Positions 60,801 through 64,000 of a stretch of DNA of 64,000 nt are shown here, one piece after another (position 1 is the first letter of the stretch; every line of letters begins with the position of its first letter). The stretch spans positions 372,001-436,000 of the forward strand of contig JAJGOT010000205.1 in NCBI GenBank assembly GCA_022457155.1, read 5' to 3'. The position numbers and the translations under genes were made by a program. This DNA comes from Cladopsammia gracilis (lineage: Eukaryota > Cnidaria > Anthozoa > Scleractinia > Dendrophylliidae). The notes below the pieces were generated by a model that made no database searches, was not told the DNA's origin, and saw nothing but the letters and a program-made list of their open reading frames with translations.

Positions 60801-63570
60801 GAGACTGGAGCCCCCTCGGCTCGCATTTCTTTCGCTTGCTCGATCGCCGATCGCGTATTTGCTCGCCCGCTCGACTCCCCAGAGGGGGACTGTTAGCAGT
60901 CTGAAATTGTCATTTTAGGAAAACAACGACAATAAATGACAACACAGAGGGATGAAAAAGCTCCTTGTGCTGAAGGACATTCTTTGTTTACCGGATTACC
61001 AATTATTCAGGGCTCGAAATTAACACTCGCAAACACGCAAACTCGCAAAATGCGAGTGGTTTTGTTGCGATTCTGAAAAATATCCTCTAGCAAACCTTTT
61101 GCGAGTAAGCATTTCTCTATAAAAGTTGGAGGGAAAAAGTGAACGTTCCTGAAGAATTTTGTGACAAAAATTCAGACATCATCGAATGTCATCCACGGGA
61201 AAAATAAGCGTGGTTTTACACAGAACCTGTGCACACTTTATCTACACGTTCACATTTTGTTGGAATCAGCAACGTGATAGAAGAGAATGAATTTCACGCT
61301 TTGGCCACTTTTGTTGTAGATGTAAAAAATAACCGCTTTTTTTCAAGAGGCCCTCGACCTCCAAGACTACTGGTAACGTGACCCTTAACCGAGCTGATAT
61401 TGTTCACCGTAAGTCCTCTTGAGTCTTTGCTCGCTCTGTTTGTTAACAAACAAGAGGCTCCAAGCAGCCTATACTCATGCGCATTTGTAAGAAAGTTTTA
61501 CGACAAACAAGATGTCCGACATGGAGAAGAGTTACTCCTTTCATTCAGTCATCGTTCCTGCAAACCACGTTGTTTACTATTGAATGTTTTGTAAATGAAG
61601 GCTGTACCACAATGAAGCCAGTGATTCTTCTGAGTGTTATGCATATCTAACGGACATAAGTAATGTAAGTAGGGTTGTAAGAGACGCTGTCGTGACACTT
61701 CAATAACGCTGTTTTACCGGAAGTAAAAGTAGCCTGAAGTCACTAAACAGCAAGTGTAAATGGCAAAGCTGTGAACCGGAAGTGCACAATTTAAAATATG
61801 CGTGCATACATTTGCATGTAAATCCTGACAAAAAAAAAAGAAAAACGAAGGACATTTTTTAACTCATTACGCTTTGCGCATGAGTAATAAGCTAATTTAC
61901 GCTTACTTTTAAATAAGTTCAAATCAGTCGCCTAGAAATTCAAAAATTATTTATGTTGATAGCTGAAGTCACTTAGCTTTTCTTGGCTTTCTCTGGAACA
62001 GCAGTTGCGTACTACGGAGTTTCGAGGCCACAAATGTGATCTTATGTTAACTCTGAGAACCTTCTTTCCACTATTGTTTGTAAGGCAATTTTGCAAACCG
62101 CTTTTCGCTAAACACAATAGTGTCGACGAAAAAAATTATTTTCTCAGCTGGCTGACGTGACCACGTTTTCAAACTGGAACCAGTCTTCCCGCTGACCATG
62201 TCCTGCAAACCCGATTGGGGGAGGGGAAATGGACCGAGGGGAGTGGGGTTGGGGAATAAAAAAAAAATTAACCCCTGATCGGTATGAAAGAAAAATGCTA
62301 CAGAAAAACTGCCAATGCCATTGGTAAGAGGTAAGATAAAAACCACTTATGCAGATTTGTTTATAGTTTTAAACTGAAAAGTCGCCGAACAGGATCAGGA
62401 AAGGATGATTTCCAACGTGTAAAACCTTTTTTTTGTCACCTTCATTTTTACTGGAGGAGTAATAATGGCCTTTTTTATACACAACAATATCATAAATTTT
62501 ACCTGGGTGGAAAAACGGGGATATATTTAACTTAATAAAATTGAGGTCAGTCAACTTCCGTGCGTTCTGGTCACGTGATTGATGATGTCATACTAATAAC
62601 GTTGATATAGAACTTATTTTTATACTTATATTTACCAACATACGAAATTTTTTATCTTTGTGTTTCACCCTTACAAAGATACATGAGCTAGTCCCCAGAC
62701 CTCCTATTTGCTCATGTGTATAGCCCCTTTAATTTTGAAAATCCAGAACCATACCGGGCATGACGAAATGTTACAAGCGAATGCCTTCCTTGCCACGTTG
62801 CCTGTATTTGCCCACGTTGACTGTATTTGCATGTTCCTAAAAAAAAGTTAAAAGGCACTGGGGGCATAGTCACGTGACTGATGACGTCATCTGACTTAGT
62901 CAATTAAAATAGGTATTTTATAGTAGGTGCAAATAGCATGTGGTGTTGTATCCTCATTCACTCAAAATTGACAGAGTTATTTGGAATCGAAAATTTTTCT
63001 GGTGCAAAGGGTGCTGGGAAGGTTATTATAATTATGGTATATTATTTAAATATTATATCGTCATCTTCATAACTTTTATATTAACGTGTTAGAAGTCATA
63101 GCCGAGGTTTAATCCCCTACTAATTGTGGACACCTAACTTCCTATCTGAGAAAAACATGGTAAGATAATATAATAGAATATTAAATAAAAAAGATAACAA
63201 TAGTTACAATAGAAAGGTCAGGTGGTGCATAGTAGGCAGTTCGTACATGCATATACCATGCTTGAGAAAAGGTTCATGCTGCGGATTTGTCTTTTGAATG
63301 AATCGAGAGAGGTGTTGTTTCTTAAGATTGCAGGTAGATTATGTCACATTAATATTTTGAGTACATACTACTATGCACTATAGCCTCATTTGCAGACATT
63401 TTTGTCGTTTTGTTGATGTTCATCTTAATTCTTTTCCCCGCTGTAGGAAGGAAGAAGCAGCTATAGAATCTGCTGCTGCAGCAGCTACTGATGTCACAAC
63501 AGCCATGCTTGCGGTTAAAATAGAGTTAGAGGAGAAGAAAAGAACTAATGATTTGCTTCAGAGAGCTTTG
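30748..63570 (+). CDS. CEP131 (AZI1), centriolar satellite/ciliogenesis protein, 15 exons, 3' end beyond window
   Basis: Exons: 30748-30900, 40805-40880, 43324-43459, 45432-45510, 46937-47479, 49612-49758, 50279-50473, 53311-53408, 54596-54723, 56957-56982, 58465-58517, 59700-59741, 59878-59944, 60425-60495, 63447-63570. All have AG acceptors and GT donors, and the frame holds across every junction (1938 nt, 646 codons). Conserved CEP131 landmarks occur in order: Ser-rich N-terminus, a DFL...GKTPKK segment, an IQ motif (VNIQRWYRGWKTRK, about residue 289), a charged helix REEKARLARQAAIEELQKKR, FDDLLESLKQLEEEP, KLRSILTFLDEVEKAED and KIELEEKKRTNDLLQRAL. The vertebrate protein is about 1080 residues, so the long C-terminal coiled coil lies off the right edge. 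The vertebrate protein acts at centriolar satellites and the basal body in ciliogenesis and genome stability. I started at 30748 because this Met opens the Ser-rich exon ahead of a good donor. Confidence 0.93.
31050..31310. repeat. Nested inverted repeats in CEP131 intron 1
   Basis: ACAAAATTTGACGTA (about 31057) pairs with its complement at about 31179-31195. ATATAGCGATATTTCTC (about 31149) pairs with the complement near 31290-31308. It looks like a decayed MITE or two overlapping ones. No coding. Confidence 0.5.
31561..31589 (-). ncRNA. Hammerhead-like core (left arm)
   Basis: On the minus strand: CTGAAGA, U, then GACAG paired with CTGTC around a 6-base loop, then GAAAC and ATGT. The CUGANGA and GAAA core residues are present; one extra base precedes stem II, as in the other copies in this window. 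Confidence 0.4.
31862..31890 (+). ncRNA. Hammerhead-like core (right arm)
   Basis: Inverted duplicate of the 31561-31589 motif, with the same core residues and stem II. Confidence 0.4.
31940..32117. repeat. TTA/AAT trinucleotide microsatellites
   Basis: TTA repeats at about 31940-31979, and AAT repeats that switch to ATT at about 32067-32117 and so form a self-complementary array. Open frames across them (poly-Ile, poly-Leu, poly-Asn) are artefacts. Confidence 0.85.
32512..33190. repeat. Repeat family A fragment followed by family B, copy 2
   Basis: 32512-32600 matches family A (ACTCATGCGCATTGCGCGCATGAGG and GTGCATGCAAATTTATGC blocks). 32760-33190 is the partner of the 18030-18625 repeat. 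The same A-then-B order occurs in both places. Confidence 0.6.
33191..34658. other. CEP131 intron 1 with fragments
   Basis: Contains a family A end at about 34258-34314 and G-rich simple sequence at 34020-34091. No exon or ORF is supported. Confidence 0.45.
34659..34833. mobile_element. Tigger/pogo-type MITE, 175 bp
   Basis: The left end CAGTCCAACCTCTCCTTACG is answered by an inverted right end finishing GTTCAACTG. TA lies on both sides (34657-34658 and 34834-34835). Repeated ATACGGACAC motifs occur inside. The ends and the TA duplication fit the pogo/Tigger branch of Tc1/mariner. Confidence 0.8.
35170..35287 (+). repeat. ACTAACACTATTAC minisatellite
   Basis: About seven imperfect units of 13-16 bp in CEP131 intron 1. 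Flanking ACTAACTAGGT occurs at both ends (about 35179-35189 and 35277-35287). Confidence 0.8.
35300..36045 (-). pseudogene. LINE (L1/Tx1-like) reverse transcriptase remnant with internal deletion
   Basis: On the minus strand, an upstream part reads GLITLIPKKDK, then YKIAAKSI, NDQTGFLKKRFNGENIRLL, and KIPGLLIFIDF-stop-KAFDTLEWSF. These are ordered reverse-transcriptase blocks of L1-like LINEs. A later part (35293-35505) has LHLFWNCEHVQTFWKNVQSW, the zinc-ribbon-like C-terminal block of the same class. The YxDD region between them is missing, so several hundred bases were deleted near 35520. Stops are numerous. Confidence 0.8.
36538..36943. mobile_element. MITE with long terminal inverted repeats, 406 bp
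   Basis: GCGGCTTTGGTTACTTTTAG at the left is matched by its complement at the right, and the inverted similarity extends about 100 bp inward on each side through a GTCATGCTATATA-like block and AAACCACAAATTTAATGGCA. No coding. Confidence 0.85.
37340..37560 (-). pseudogene. LINE-like retroelement C-terminal fragment
   Basis: In shifting frames the minus strand reads SREEATDMITRAVNAKT and then ATDWQKWRDHIAALHATWRN before a stop. This resembles the extreme C-terminus of certain LINE ORF2 proteins. Short and frameshifted, so tentative. Confidence 0.4.
37672..38356. repeat. Paired 191-bp inverted arms with a 58-bp direct duplication
   Basis: Arms 37739-37929 and 38166-38356 are inverted copies of equal length and apparently very high identity. 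The outer ends carry CTGTAAATGGTACATGC and its complement. A block beginning CTTTGTCTGGCCTCTAACC occurs at about 37673-37730 and again at 37931-37988, bracketing the left arm. No ORF and no obvious transposon ends are present. Confidence 0.8.
39042..39218 (+). repeat. Two tandem copies of an approximately 88-bp unit
   Basis: Each unit starts GGCGGAACGAATCGAGAAAA and ends with GCATGCTTAGCGCGT. The copies differ at only a few positions, so the duplication is recent. Confidence 0.85.
39341..39879. mobile_element. TA-flanked MITE, 539 bp
   Basis: The left end CAGTAAACACCCGCGTATAA and its exact complement at the right are flanked by TA (39339-39340 and 39880-39881). Repeated GGTTCTTAT motifs occur inside. 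Mariner/pogo-like ends; no coding. Confidence 0.88.
41611..42406. mobile_element. Tigger/pogo deletion derivative, about 800 bp
   Basis: The ends CAGTCGAACCTTGATCATCT and ...AATCGAGGTTCAACTG are inverted and contain subterminal GATTATCCGGACT repeats. The left flank is TA and the right flank CA, consistent with a decayed TA duplication. Most of the transposase has been lost, leaving only its C-terminal end. Confidence 0.85.
41903..42124 (+). pseudogene. Tigger transposase C-terminal fragment
   Basis: A 73-codon open stretch ends at TGA 42122-42124. It begins NIVGQSSVEDES, runs through an acidic segment, then SEVVECFKKCLSWMERQNNV and DAIQIMQLQRMMELS. This matches the C-terminal tail of pogo/Tigger transposases: acidic linker, then an amphipathic helix with the WxExQ...DAIQ pattern. 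The CENP-B-like DNA-binding domain and the DDE catalytic core are absent. Confidence 0.75.
42567..43084. mobile_element. Penelope-type inverted terminal-repeat remnant with 15-bp target duplication
   Basis: Arms 42567-42715 and 42892-43040 are inverted copies with a few mismatches. The right end has a 42-bp tail before the duplicated target ATAGTTTTGTTGGTA (42552-42566 and 43085-43099). Each arm contains a hammerhead-like core (CTGAAGA at 42954-42960 and GAAATGTC from 42980 in the right arm). No coding remains. Confidence 0.7.
42954..42987 (+). ncRNA. Hammerhead-like core (42.9-kb element)
   Basis: CTGAAGA, A, stem GACT/AGTC around a 10-base loop, then GAAATGTC. The left arm has the reverse copy at about 42620-42653, with GAAA mutated to AAAA. 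Confidence 0.35.
43520..43730. repeat. Interspersed repeat family C, copy 1
   Basis: Shares GGCTRTRC, ATAGGGAGCCCAAA, CTCAACTATGAAA-like, GCCTGAAGACAAA and AGCCCTGATGG-like blocks with 57815-58155. The second copy ends in a CTTGT pentamer tail, suggesting a retroposed element. Confidence 0.6.
43731..45431. other. CEP131 intron 3, no clear features
   Basis: Mostly AT-rich. A small palindrome around GTCTGGATGG...CCAGAC lies at 44454-44478. No ORF or complete repeat was recognised. Confidence 0.45.
45670..46648. mobile_element. hAT-like non-autonomous element, about 980 bp
   Basis: The left end CAGGGGTCAAAATGTTCCC and the inverted right end (complement of CAGGGGTTGAAATGTTGCC) have the CAGGG(G)T form common in hAT elements. 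Subterminal CAGGTAAA and GTGACAGG motifs recur on both sides. A clear 8-bp duplication was not found. No transposase ORF. Confidence 0.55.
46937..47479 (+). CDS. CEP131 exon 5, IQ motif
   Basis: The largest exon here: 181 codons, phase 0 at both ends. The first 120 codons are poorly conserved, with a notable EEWWQAMSDP block. Codons 137-155 hold the IQ-type calmodulin-binding motif AVNIQRWYRGWKTRK, equivalent to the TIQRWYRH region of the vertebrate protein. A charged helix follows. The acceptor TTTTTCAG and donor GTATTG are plausible. Confidence 0.9.
47859..48667. mobile_element. TTAA-flanked MITE, about 810 bp
   Basis: GGTGATTCCTCAG and its complement sit directly inside TTAA on both sides (47855-47858 and 48668-48671). 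A TTAA target is typical of piggyBac and Kolobok families. An internal duplicated block, AGGTCACCATGCTCG, occurs near 47957 and 48360. Confidence 0.8.
48713..48878. repeat. Small inverted repeat, about 166 bp
   Basis: CAATAATGAAGGGGTG pairs with its complement at about 48862-48877, and AAGTGACTTTTGAT pairs with its complement at about 48831-48845. A likely MITE. Confidence 0.65.
49050..49345. repeat. CCAAT/ATTGG-rich interspersed-looking segment
   Basis: Several CCAAT and ATTGG blocks (ACCAATCA, ACCAATTAG, GATTGGTTGAG) within 300 bp in an intron. It may be a repeat family, since similar ATTGGTT blocks occur at 42705 and 52800. I cannot define its ends. Confidence 0.3.
49612..49758 (+). CDS. 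CEP131 exon 6, charged helix
   Basis: 49 codons, phase 0 at both ends, almost entirely Glu, Lys, Arg and Ala: a single alpha-helix or coiled-coil segment. EEKARLARQAAIEELQKKRE aligns closely with the matching stretch of vertebrate CEP131 and is the strongest single match in the gene. Confidence 0.92.
50580..51620 (-). pseudogene. LINE reverse transcriptase C-terminal fragment, interrupted
   Basis: Minus strand: DDLALLSQNR (the FADD-type catalytic turn, around 51510-51540), then after a frameshift DKTQALEEQGAKIGLKINAT. After an inserted segment come GERIEEVDEFTNLGSIVSKK, GGTDEDIQERIGKARQAFAM and, further on, GWIGHTVE-like sequence. The order matches the C-terminal half of a non-LTR retrotransposon ORF2 found widely in metazoans. 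Many stops and shifts; dead. Confidence 0.82.
51228..51408 (+). mobile_element. Retroposed tail with ATTC repeats inserted in the LINE
   Basis: About 180 bp, ending in an ATTC tetranucleotide tail at about 51387-51405, splits the LINE reading frame. CACCAT occurs at both junctions (about 51224-51229 and 51406-51411) and may be the target duplication. It looks like a SINE or a 5'-truncated LINE 3' end. Confidence 0.55.
51640..51960 (+). repeat. Local tandem duplication, about 150 bp
   Basis: The block AGATATCCCATAATACTAA...TTTGGCGCCA...GACGTCATTTTCCCGCCAAAA occurs at about 51733-51800 and again at about 51863-51930, with AAAACAAAAAA-like sequence after each. Confidence 0.65.
52020..52585 (+). 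pseudogene. LINE 3' end: RT C-terminal block and 3' UTR
   Basis: The frame 51964-52248 contains DSIDHTFVSCTFTRTFVHNV, then LFSSCKYQLLNN and YTLLFMKYYIYMQ. This is the pattern of the zinc-ribbon-like C-terminal block of LINE ORF2 proteins. It is followed by about 330 bp of AT-rich 3' UTR ending in AATAAAG and an A-rich tail at about 52577-52585. 5'-truncated. Confidence 0.65.
52653..53226 (+). mobile_element. tRNA-derived SINE split by a MITE-like insertion
   Basis: The head at 52653-52765 has GGTGTAGTGTTTAGCAC (A-box region) and GGTTGGTGGTTCAAGG (B-box). The body resumes at about 53075 with CTCTCCACCCAAGCGTATAC, GGGTAACCTTGTGATGGACT and GCTTCATGCTACAGAAAC. This head-body arrangement is that of a SINE family widespread in corals and other invertebrates (from memory). 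The 52766-53074 insert has AATGCGCGTG...CACTTGGCG-like ends and an internal palindrome around 52960-52990. Confidence 0.75.
53767..54134 (-). repeat. Interspersed repeat family A, inverted copy
   Basis: Reverse copy of the 16777-17237 family, from CAAGAGGCTTCAAGCAGCC to GCGCATGAGTAAT. It contains CGTGACACAAAAAATAA and AACGGAGCCGAAACCTTACC. Confidence 0.75.
54974..55692. mobile_element. TTAA-flanked MITE, about 720 bp
   Basis: GGTTACAGTGTACCTTC at the left and its exact complement at the right, both directly inside TTAA (54970-54973 and 55693-55696). Its end sequence is unrelated to the other TTAA element at 47.9-48.7 kb. No ORF. Confidence 0.85.
55887..56210 (-). pseudogene. Penelope-like GIY-YIG endonuclease fragment
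   Basis: The minus-strand frame contains NNVIYLVHCKKCNLQYVGSA, then FKVRFRNHKSTMKTNKKTCE and VAIHFNR..HILSDFTFQ. This is the GIY-YIG domain arrangement of Penelope-like retroelements, from a family distinct from the 19.6-21.8-kb pair. The frame is truncated at both ends. Confidence 0.75.
56957..56982 (+). CDS. CEP131 exon 10, 26-nt micro-exon
   Basis: TTGCAG acceptor, 26 coding bases, GTTAGT donor. It completes the split Lys codon from exon 9 and adds QDFESSDQ before exon 11 in phase 0. Skipping it would shift the frame, since 26 is not a multiple of three. Confidence 0.7.
57620..57808. mobile_element. Short MITE, 189 bp
   Basis: The ends GTGCAGTTCCAGAAAA and the inverted TTTTCTGGAACTGCAC. 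The interior is pyrimidine-rich, with C-runs. No coding. Confidence 0.75.
57815..58155 (+). mobile_element. Interspersed repeat family C, copy 2, with CTTGT tail
   Basis: Partner of 43520-43730. It ends AATAAATCAT followed by five CTTGT-type pentamers (about 58131-58155), the kind of short tandem tail left by SINEs and some LINEs. Confidence 0.6.
58686..59414 (+). repeat. 19-bp minisatellite TAACAAGGGGTTTGATTAG, split by an insertion
   Basis: Two blocks, 58686-58928 and 59177-59414, each hold about a dozen units with small variants (AAGAGG, TTTCATT, AGCAACA). They lie in CEP131 intron 11. The 250 bp between the blocks is unrelated sequence and looks like a retroposed tail. Confidence 0.9.
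58929..59176 (+). mobile_element. LINE-like 3' tail inserted in the minisatellite
   Basis: It contains CATCCACTCGATTAACTC, a pyrimidine-rich stretch, GTAAAGATCTTGTGTGAG, TTAAATAAAAATA and a tail of ATTGTA repeats. I recognise this as the general form of a CR1-like LINE 3' end; the family is uncertain. It sits cleanly between two minisatellite blocks. Confidence 0.6.
60746..60905. repeat. GC-rich MITE-like segment, about 160 bp
   Basis: AGACTGC and GCAGTCT lie at the two ends, with GCTCG-rich internal repeats (GCTTGCTCGATCGCCGATCG). It is strikingly GC-rich within AT-rich intron 14 of CEP131. Confidence 0.5.
61000..61100. repeat. Short repeat with GGGCTCGAAATT
   Basis: GGGCTCGAAATTAACACTCGC here is partly matched by GGGCTCGAAATTGCGCCTG near 40170, each followed by TTGCGA-type motifs. 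Probably fragments of one dispersed repeat. Confidence 0.35.
61451..61886 (-). repeat. Interspersed repeat family A, inverted copy
   Basis: Reverse copy from CAAGAGGCTCCAAGCAGCC to GCGCATGAGTAATA. It includes GACATGGAGAAGAGTTACTC and ACGCTGTTTTACCGGAAGT, both shared with the 17-kb copies. Confidence 0.75.
61887..63446. other. CEP131 intron 14, distal part
   Basis: Contains an imperfect inverted block with GTCACGTGA and GATGA(C/T)GTCAT near 62570-62592 and 62870-62890. No ORF or complete mobile element was recognised. Confidence 0.45.
63447..63570 (+). CDS. CEP131 exon 15, start of the C-terminal coiled coil
   Basis: It joins exon 14 through a split GA/G codon and encodes KEEAAIESAAAAATDV, then MLAVKIELEEKKRTNDLLQR, ending at a GTTAGT donor. 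The latter block is strongly conserved in CEP131. Downstream exons lie beyond 64000. Confidence 0.9.
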
Positions 63571-64000
63571 GTTAGTAAAAATGTTTTAGGTTACTTCCGT
63601 GAAATTCCTCCTGACAGACACCTCCATAACAACCACAGTTCACTTATCCCCCAAGAGACCACAACTCATTTAAACGCGCGGGAGAGGGGCACGCACGAAA
63701 GCGAGAGGTGGATCTCTCCCTTTCGCGCATAAACTGGAGCCTGCTACAAAAGCTAACAATGTGGCGATGGCCACCTTCAGCCCTGTCATTTTAGTGTCCG
63801 TAATAAACAAGTGCGACTGTTAGTGTTAAAATTATTATTAGAAATCAACAAAGAGCTTTAGAAATGGGTTGAACTGAATGGTGCATTTCTTACGAAATGT
63901 AGGAAGCAATATTCCGGCCGACAGGTTAGGGCGCAAGTTTTGCGTTTTCTCGAAGTTTTGCTTCAATTCGTGCTGTTTTGTTGTTGTTGTTGTTGTTGTA
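63571..64000. other. CEP131 intron 15, truncated by the window edge
   Basis: Noncoding sequence after the exon 15 donor, with a short GTT microsatellite at the very end (63977-63999). No further exon was seen before the edge. Confidence 0.6.

Noticed and set aside
1..64000. CRISPR array or bacterial operon
   Set aside because: No regularly spaced direct repeats with unique spacers; genes are intron-split and repeats are of metazoan type.

Overview
This is nuclear DNA of an animal, most probably an anthozoan cnidarian such as a stony coral. Coding sequence is sparse and split by long GT-AG introns. Repeats are abundant and include types common in cnidarian genomes: Penelope-like retroelements with GIY-YIG domains, a DIRS-type tyrosine-recombinase retrotransposon, tRNA-headed SINEs, Tigger/pogo and hAT fragments, and many short inverted-repeat elements. 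A diverged tandem repeat at 7.05-7.40 kb resembles one I associate with coral genomes. The species call is an inference.

Layout. 1-13.3 kb is AT-rich and has few recognisable repeats. Its only coding candidate is a possible first exon on the minus strand (10746-11019) that ends in a strong splice donor. 14-22 kb is a repeat field: a hAT transposase remnant, a palindromic MITE, nested copies of an interspersed family, SINE-like units, and a 2.2-kb head-to-head inverted pair of Penelope C-termini. 22.7-27.2 kb is a DIRS-like element, minus strand, with an intact gag-like ORF and an intact 965-codon RT-RNase H-recombinase ORF. 27.4-29.5 kb is an unclassified terminal-inverted-repeat transposon carrying two divergent ORFs linked to acidic tracts.

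30.7 kb to the right edge is one host gene on the plus strand, recognisable as CEP131 (AZI1), a centriolar satellite and ciliogenesis protein. I reconstruct 15 coding exons (646 codons, reading frame conserved across every junction, including one 26-nt exon). The gene runs off the right edge. Its introns hold nearly everything else: two more Penelope-like inverted repeats with target-site duplications, decayed LINE reverse transcriptases, a Tigger deletion derivative, SINEs, TTAA- and TA-flanked MITEs, and minisatellites.

The best candidates for a second look are: repeated hammerhead-ribozyme-like cores in three unrelated Penelope-type inverted repeats; the DIRS element with its single fused ORF and complementary ends; the acidic-ORF transposon; and a pair of exactly equal 191-bp inverted arms next to a 58-bp direct duplication in CEP131 intron 1.
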